From: DATFMH01 sp035267045
GTDB taxonomy: Bacteria > Bacteroidota > Rhodothermia > Balneolales > DATFMH01
DNA length: 8,338 bases
Assembly: GCA_035267045.1 (NCBI GenBank)
Contig: DATFMH010000167.1
Span: 1-8,338, forward strand
Direction: 5' to 3'
In this document: positions 5,493 through 8,338 of the stretch, one piece after another
Layout: each line of letters starts with the position of its first letter
How positions within the stretch are numbered: position 1 is the first letter of the stretch
The notes under the pieces: model-generated
Seen by the model: only the letters and a program-made list of their open reading frames with translations
What the model was told of the DNA's origin: nothing
Database searches by the model: none
Translations under genes and position numbers: made by a program

Positions 5493-8338
5493 TGCAGAAT
5501 AGAGACGTTATACTTCCCATTAAAGGAATAAATAAAGATGACTCACCAAAATACTTTGAGGATGGGGATTATAGCGATGCTCGTAATGTAATTATAGGCA
5601 ATACTCAAGATCAATCAAACAGGGGGTTAATACAATCCTTAAAGTCAACTCTGTTATTAGAGATCCCAGAATTAGTAAGTGCTGGACTTTATCATCACAT
5701 GGGAGTTGCTGTTGATGAAAAAACAGATGTGGCCTATATATTAAGTTTAATTTATAAAAGCAGTGTAGATCAGAAATTTGTAATCATAAAACACACCATA
5801 AGCGACAACTCTATAAAATACATCTACACAGCAAGTCCATCTGATTGGAATCTTACCTATTCGGAAAGGCCGCAGTTCTACAATCCTAAAATAGTAAACT
5901 CAAACTTAATATGGACTGATAATAAGAACGACATCCGTATGATAGATGTCGACAGGATTGAGAATACAACTGACGCAGAGATAACGTCAAAAGTTGTAAA
6001 TTACAACCTGACAACCGGATATTATGACGGATACACTATTGGGAGTTTTGTATATTATGAAGATTCTGTTTATAAAGTACTCCAATCCACAGTAGGAGTT
6101 GTGGATATTTATCCGGGGAGTTCCCCAACATATTTTCAGTACATAGCTAAAATTGTTGATGTATATTTAGACCCACTGGATCCAAATACGTTTATGCTTG
6201 CAGCTATACCTCCATTAATATCAGCCACAGCAGAGTATCAATCTGACAGTAACAAAAACATAAATCAATTGAGAGGGCAGGTATGGCAGTTTTCTTACCG
6301 GTATGTTTACATGGATTATCGTAAAAGCACATACGCACCTCCAAGCGTAATCCCAACACCAAATCACGAAGAAGACATAAACGGAGATCCTAATCCTGAC
6401 CCGACACATAATAATAGAATTAAAGTAACCATCAACTCAGGCAATGAAGATGTAAGATATATAGAAATAGTAGCCAGGTCATCAGAAGACCCGGCCACTT
6501 GGTTTCTGATCGATAAGTTGTACGTAATAAATAATATAGGATTCAAAATATATCCTTCAGACAGCACAGTAAATATTTACTTCTATAATGATGTAGCCAA
6601 ACAAGCCATAGATTTAGTTGAATTTGCCACTTTATTTAGTTATGTGCCTATCAGGGCCAAACATATGGAGTTAATTGAAAATAACAGGCTTGTATTCGCA
6701 AATATCACGGAAGGATACGATAGAATCAGTTCTGATGTAGGAATAGACATTTCATATGAAGACCTTGGCGCAATAACAACTCAGACAACTCAATTAACAT
6801 ATAATACCGAATCACAGTCGGGGGGTACTTTGATATGGGATTACCAGATTTCATTTTTAATACCATCATCAAACCCTGGCGCATGCACATTCAGTCTGAA
6901 AGTACGAAAAGAAGGAGAGAGCTCATTCAATTCGATTACCTATAACTATAACGGAACTGACAGTTATCCGTCTTCTGTGATTAGTGGGATTCAATCTTTA
7001 ATTAATACAGCTTGGGGATCCGGTACGGTCACGTCTTGTTTCTCTCCGGCATCAAATAAGATTTGCGCATTCCCAATAGAGGTAACCACTCACAATATAA
7101 ATCCATATTTGAATTGGGATGTAGTATTTTATTACACTTCATCTACTGTTTCAGATGTTGATAAATACGCCTCCTTAAAGAAAGGGGCTACTCATAACTG
7201 GGGAATAATATACAGGGATTCAGCAGGTAGAATATCTCCTGTAATAGGAGGTGGAGAGATAAAGAAATATATTCCGTTCCCAACAGAAAGCGCAAATTCA
7301 AATTACGATAACAGACCAATTATTCAGTTTACAATAAACCACCTACCTCCTGACTGGGCCGAAAGTTACGAGATTGTATACGCTGGTAATAATTCAGTCT
7401 CGTGGTTTCTGCACTTGATGGGTTATAATTTTTGTTATGGTAAATATCCGGGAGAGCATGATAATCCATACGCAGGCACATCCATAGACACGTCAAGTCC
7501 TCAGTATAGATTAAGAATAAATAAAGCTGAGTCAAATACAAGAAACTACTTTGACAATTGGTCAGTTGAAGAGTATTCCTGGCAAAAAGGAGATAGGGTA
7601 AGAATTATTGGTAAAGTAAGCGATAGTGGAGTTTTAACCGAACTCGACAGCGTTATCTATGACGCTGAGATAACCGGAGTTTATACAGATACAGATTATG
7701 ATACCACAGTTGGTGAAGGCAGTACCGGAACCGTAGAAGTGCAAAGCGACTGGATATATTTTAAAGTAAATGAAACTGTAAGTATATCCCCAACAAAAGT
7801 AGGTAATTTATATTCTGATAATCTATTTGTTGAAATATACAGGCCGTCAAAACAGCTTACAGAGGTATTATACTACACAACCGGCATGACGTATAATATT
7901 TATAAAGCTGGCGATTATAAATACCATGGCGGCCAGGTAAATCAAGCGTTAAATCCAAGCGGAGAAAGCGTGTCAGGTGCTATTGTTAATAACACAGCCA
8001 ATGACATATGGATTTATCTAAGGCAATTTAGAAATCTTGATAACGACTCTACGTACAGGATTTGGTCAGAAAGCCAATACCCGGATGATTATTACATAAC
8101 CCAATTAATGACATCTAAAGGAAATCCAATTCCTGATATTGGTAGCTCAAAACAGTTCGCGCTAAACAAAAGATTAAGGCATGGAGGCATCATAAGACCA
8201 GGTACGGAAGTAAACGAGTTATCAAAATTCGATTATAATGATTTTCTTGACCTGAAAGACGCTAATGGCCCAATCGAAGGAATAAGGTACATAGGATTCG
8301 TTTTAAAAGCTATTCAAAAGACTAAAGTTACTTCCATT
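5492..8338 (+). CDS. Muzzle / tail stabilization-type protein (partial, 3' end missing)
   Basis: The frame opens at the ATG of TAATG (5492) and stays open to the window edge, giving 949 residues without a stop. It fits the large protein that closes the tail tip in crAss-like phages, often labelled stabilization protein. Marks in order are GINKDDSPKYFEDGDYSDAR (13-32), QVWQFSYRYVYMDYRKST near 262-279, ENNRLVFANITEGYD (396-410), GIIYRDSAGRISPV (571-584), LPPDWAESYEIVY (618-630), WQKGDRVRIIG (697-707), and near the edge RLRHGGIIRPGTEVNELSKF (about 896-915) then GFVLKAIQKTKVTS. A segment near 176-215 (YTIGSFVYYEDSVYKVLQST) looks like a small carbohydrate-binding-type insertion. It is coupled to the ring gene upstream. 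Family assignment rests on remembered motif patterns and is fairly firm; the length of the missing end is unknown. Confidence 0.85.
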   Translation, partial: MQNRDVILPIKGINKDDSPKYFEDGDYSDARNVIIGNTQDQSNRGLIQSLKSTLLLEIPELVSAGLYHHMGVAVDEKTDVAYILSLIYKSSVDQKFVIIKHTISDNSIKYIYTASPSDWNLTYSERPQFYNPKIVNSNLIWTDNKNDIRMIDVDRIENTTDAEITSKVVNYNLTTGYYDGYTIGSFVYYEDSVYKVLQSTVGVVDIYPGSSPTYFQYIAKIVDVYLDPLDPNTFMLAAIPPLISATAEYQSDSNKNINQLRGQVWQFSYRYVYMDYRKSTYAPPSVIPTPNHEEDINGDPNPDPTHNNRIKVTINSGNEDVRYIEIVARSSEDPATWFLIDKLYVINNIGFKIYPSDSTVNIYFYNDVAKQAIDLVEFATLFSYVPIRAKHMELIENNRLVFANITEGYDRISSDVGIDISYEDLGAITTQTTQLTYNTESQSGGTLIWDYQISFLIPSSNPGACTFSLKVRKEGESSFNSITYNYNGTDSYPSSVISGIQSLINTAWGSGTVTSCFSPASNKICAFPIEVTTHNINPYLNWDVVFYYTSSTVSDVDKYASLKKGATHNWGIIYRDSAGRISPVIGGGEIKKYIPFPTESANSNYDNRPIIQFTINHLPPDWAESYEIVYAGNNSVSWFLHLMGYNFCYGKYPGEHDNPYAGTSIDTSSPQYRLRINKAESNTRNYFDNWSVEEYSWQKGDRVRIIGKVSDSGVLTELDSVIYDAEITGVYTDTDYDTTVGEGSTGTVEVQSDWIYFKVNETVSISPTKVGNLYSDNLFVEIYRPSKQLTEVLYYTTGMTYNIYKAGDYKYHGGQVNQALNPSGESVSGAIVNNTANDIWIYLRQFRNLDNDSTYRIWSESQYPDDYYITQLMTSKGNPIPDIGSSKQFALNKRLRHGGIIRPGTEVNELSKFDYNDFLDLKDANGPIEGIRYIGFVLKAIQKTKVTSI

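Noticed and set aside
1298..7541. Open frames on the minus strand of 60-84 codons scattered through the window
   Set aside because: All lie opposite well-supported + strand genes and show no recognisable protein features. They are what AT-rich coding DNA yields on the opposite strand.
67..8338. Alternative genetic code (stop-codon reassignment), known in some crAss-like phages
   Set aside because: All genes read through with the standard code, TAA and TGA both act as plausible stops at gene ends, and the 949-codon frame has no internal stop.

Overview
The window reads as part of the late (virion) region of a tailed bacteriophage that infects a member of the Bacteroidetes (Bacteroidota). It is AT-rich and every convincing gene is on the + strand. 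Genes are packed with ATGA or TAATG overlaps or gaps of at most about 50 bases. Most starts have an A/T-rich leader rather than a Shine-Dalgarno sequence, and the one signal peptide ends in the Asn-Ala-Gln form common in Bacteroidetes. The large gene at the right end has the N-terminal and internal motifs I associate with the 'stabilization' or muzzle proteins of crAss-like and related podovirus-type Bacteroidetes phages. No replication, lysogeny, packaging or capsid gene lies in the window, so lytic or temperate lifestyle cannot be told. The standard genetic code is enough to read all genes.

Left part (1-2627), host-facing or accessory block: the last codons of an upstream gene; a 347-residue protein with a PKD-like WGDG domain followed by seven near-identical 22-residue leucine-rich repeats; a 163-residue protein with a signal peptide; a 219-residue protein with about three carbohydrate-binding-like modules; and a small multi-pass membrane protein. 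These look like adhesion and surface functions, but no exact role is proven by the sequence.

Right part (2678-8338), neck and tail assembly block: a 232-residue structural protein; three small, extremely basic proteins of 128, 50 and 57 residues; a 213-residue and a 254-residue protein of neck/ring type; and at least 949 residues of a muzzle/stabilization-type protein that runs off the end. From 3920 onwards each start overlaps the preceding stop, so these genes are probably translated as a coupled set. They would build the connector between the capsid portal and the tail tip.

The most interesting parts are the nearly identical 66-base LRR repeats, which look recently expanded and are arranged in a three-unit higher-order pattern, and the run of tiny lysine-rich genes embedded among neck genes. 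I did not find a clearly new enzyme system, defence system, CRISPR array, retroelement or RNA gene.
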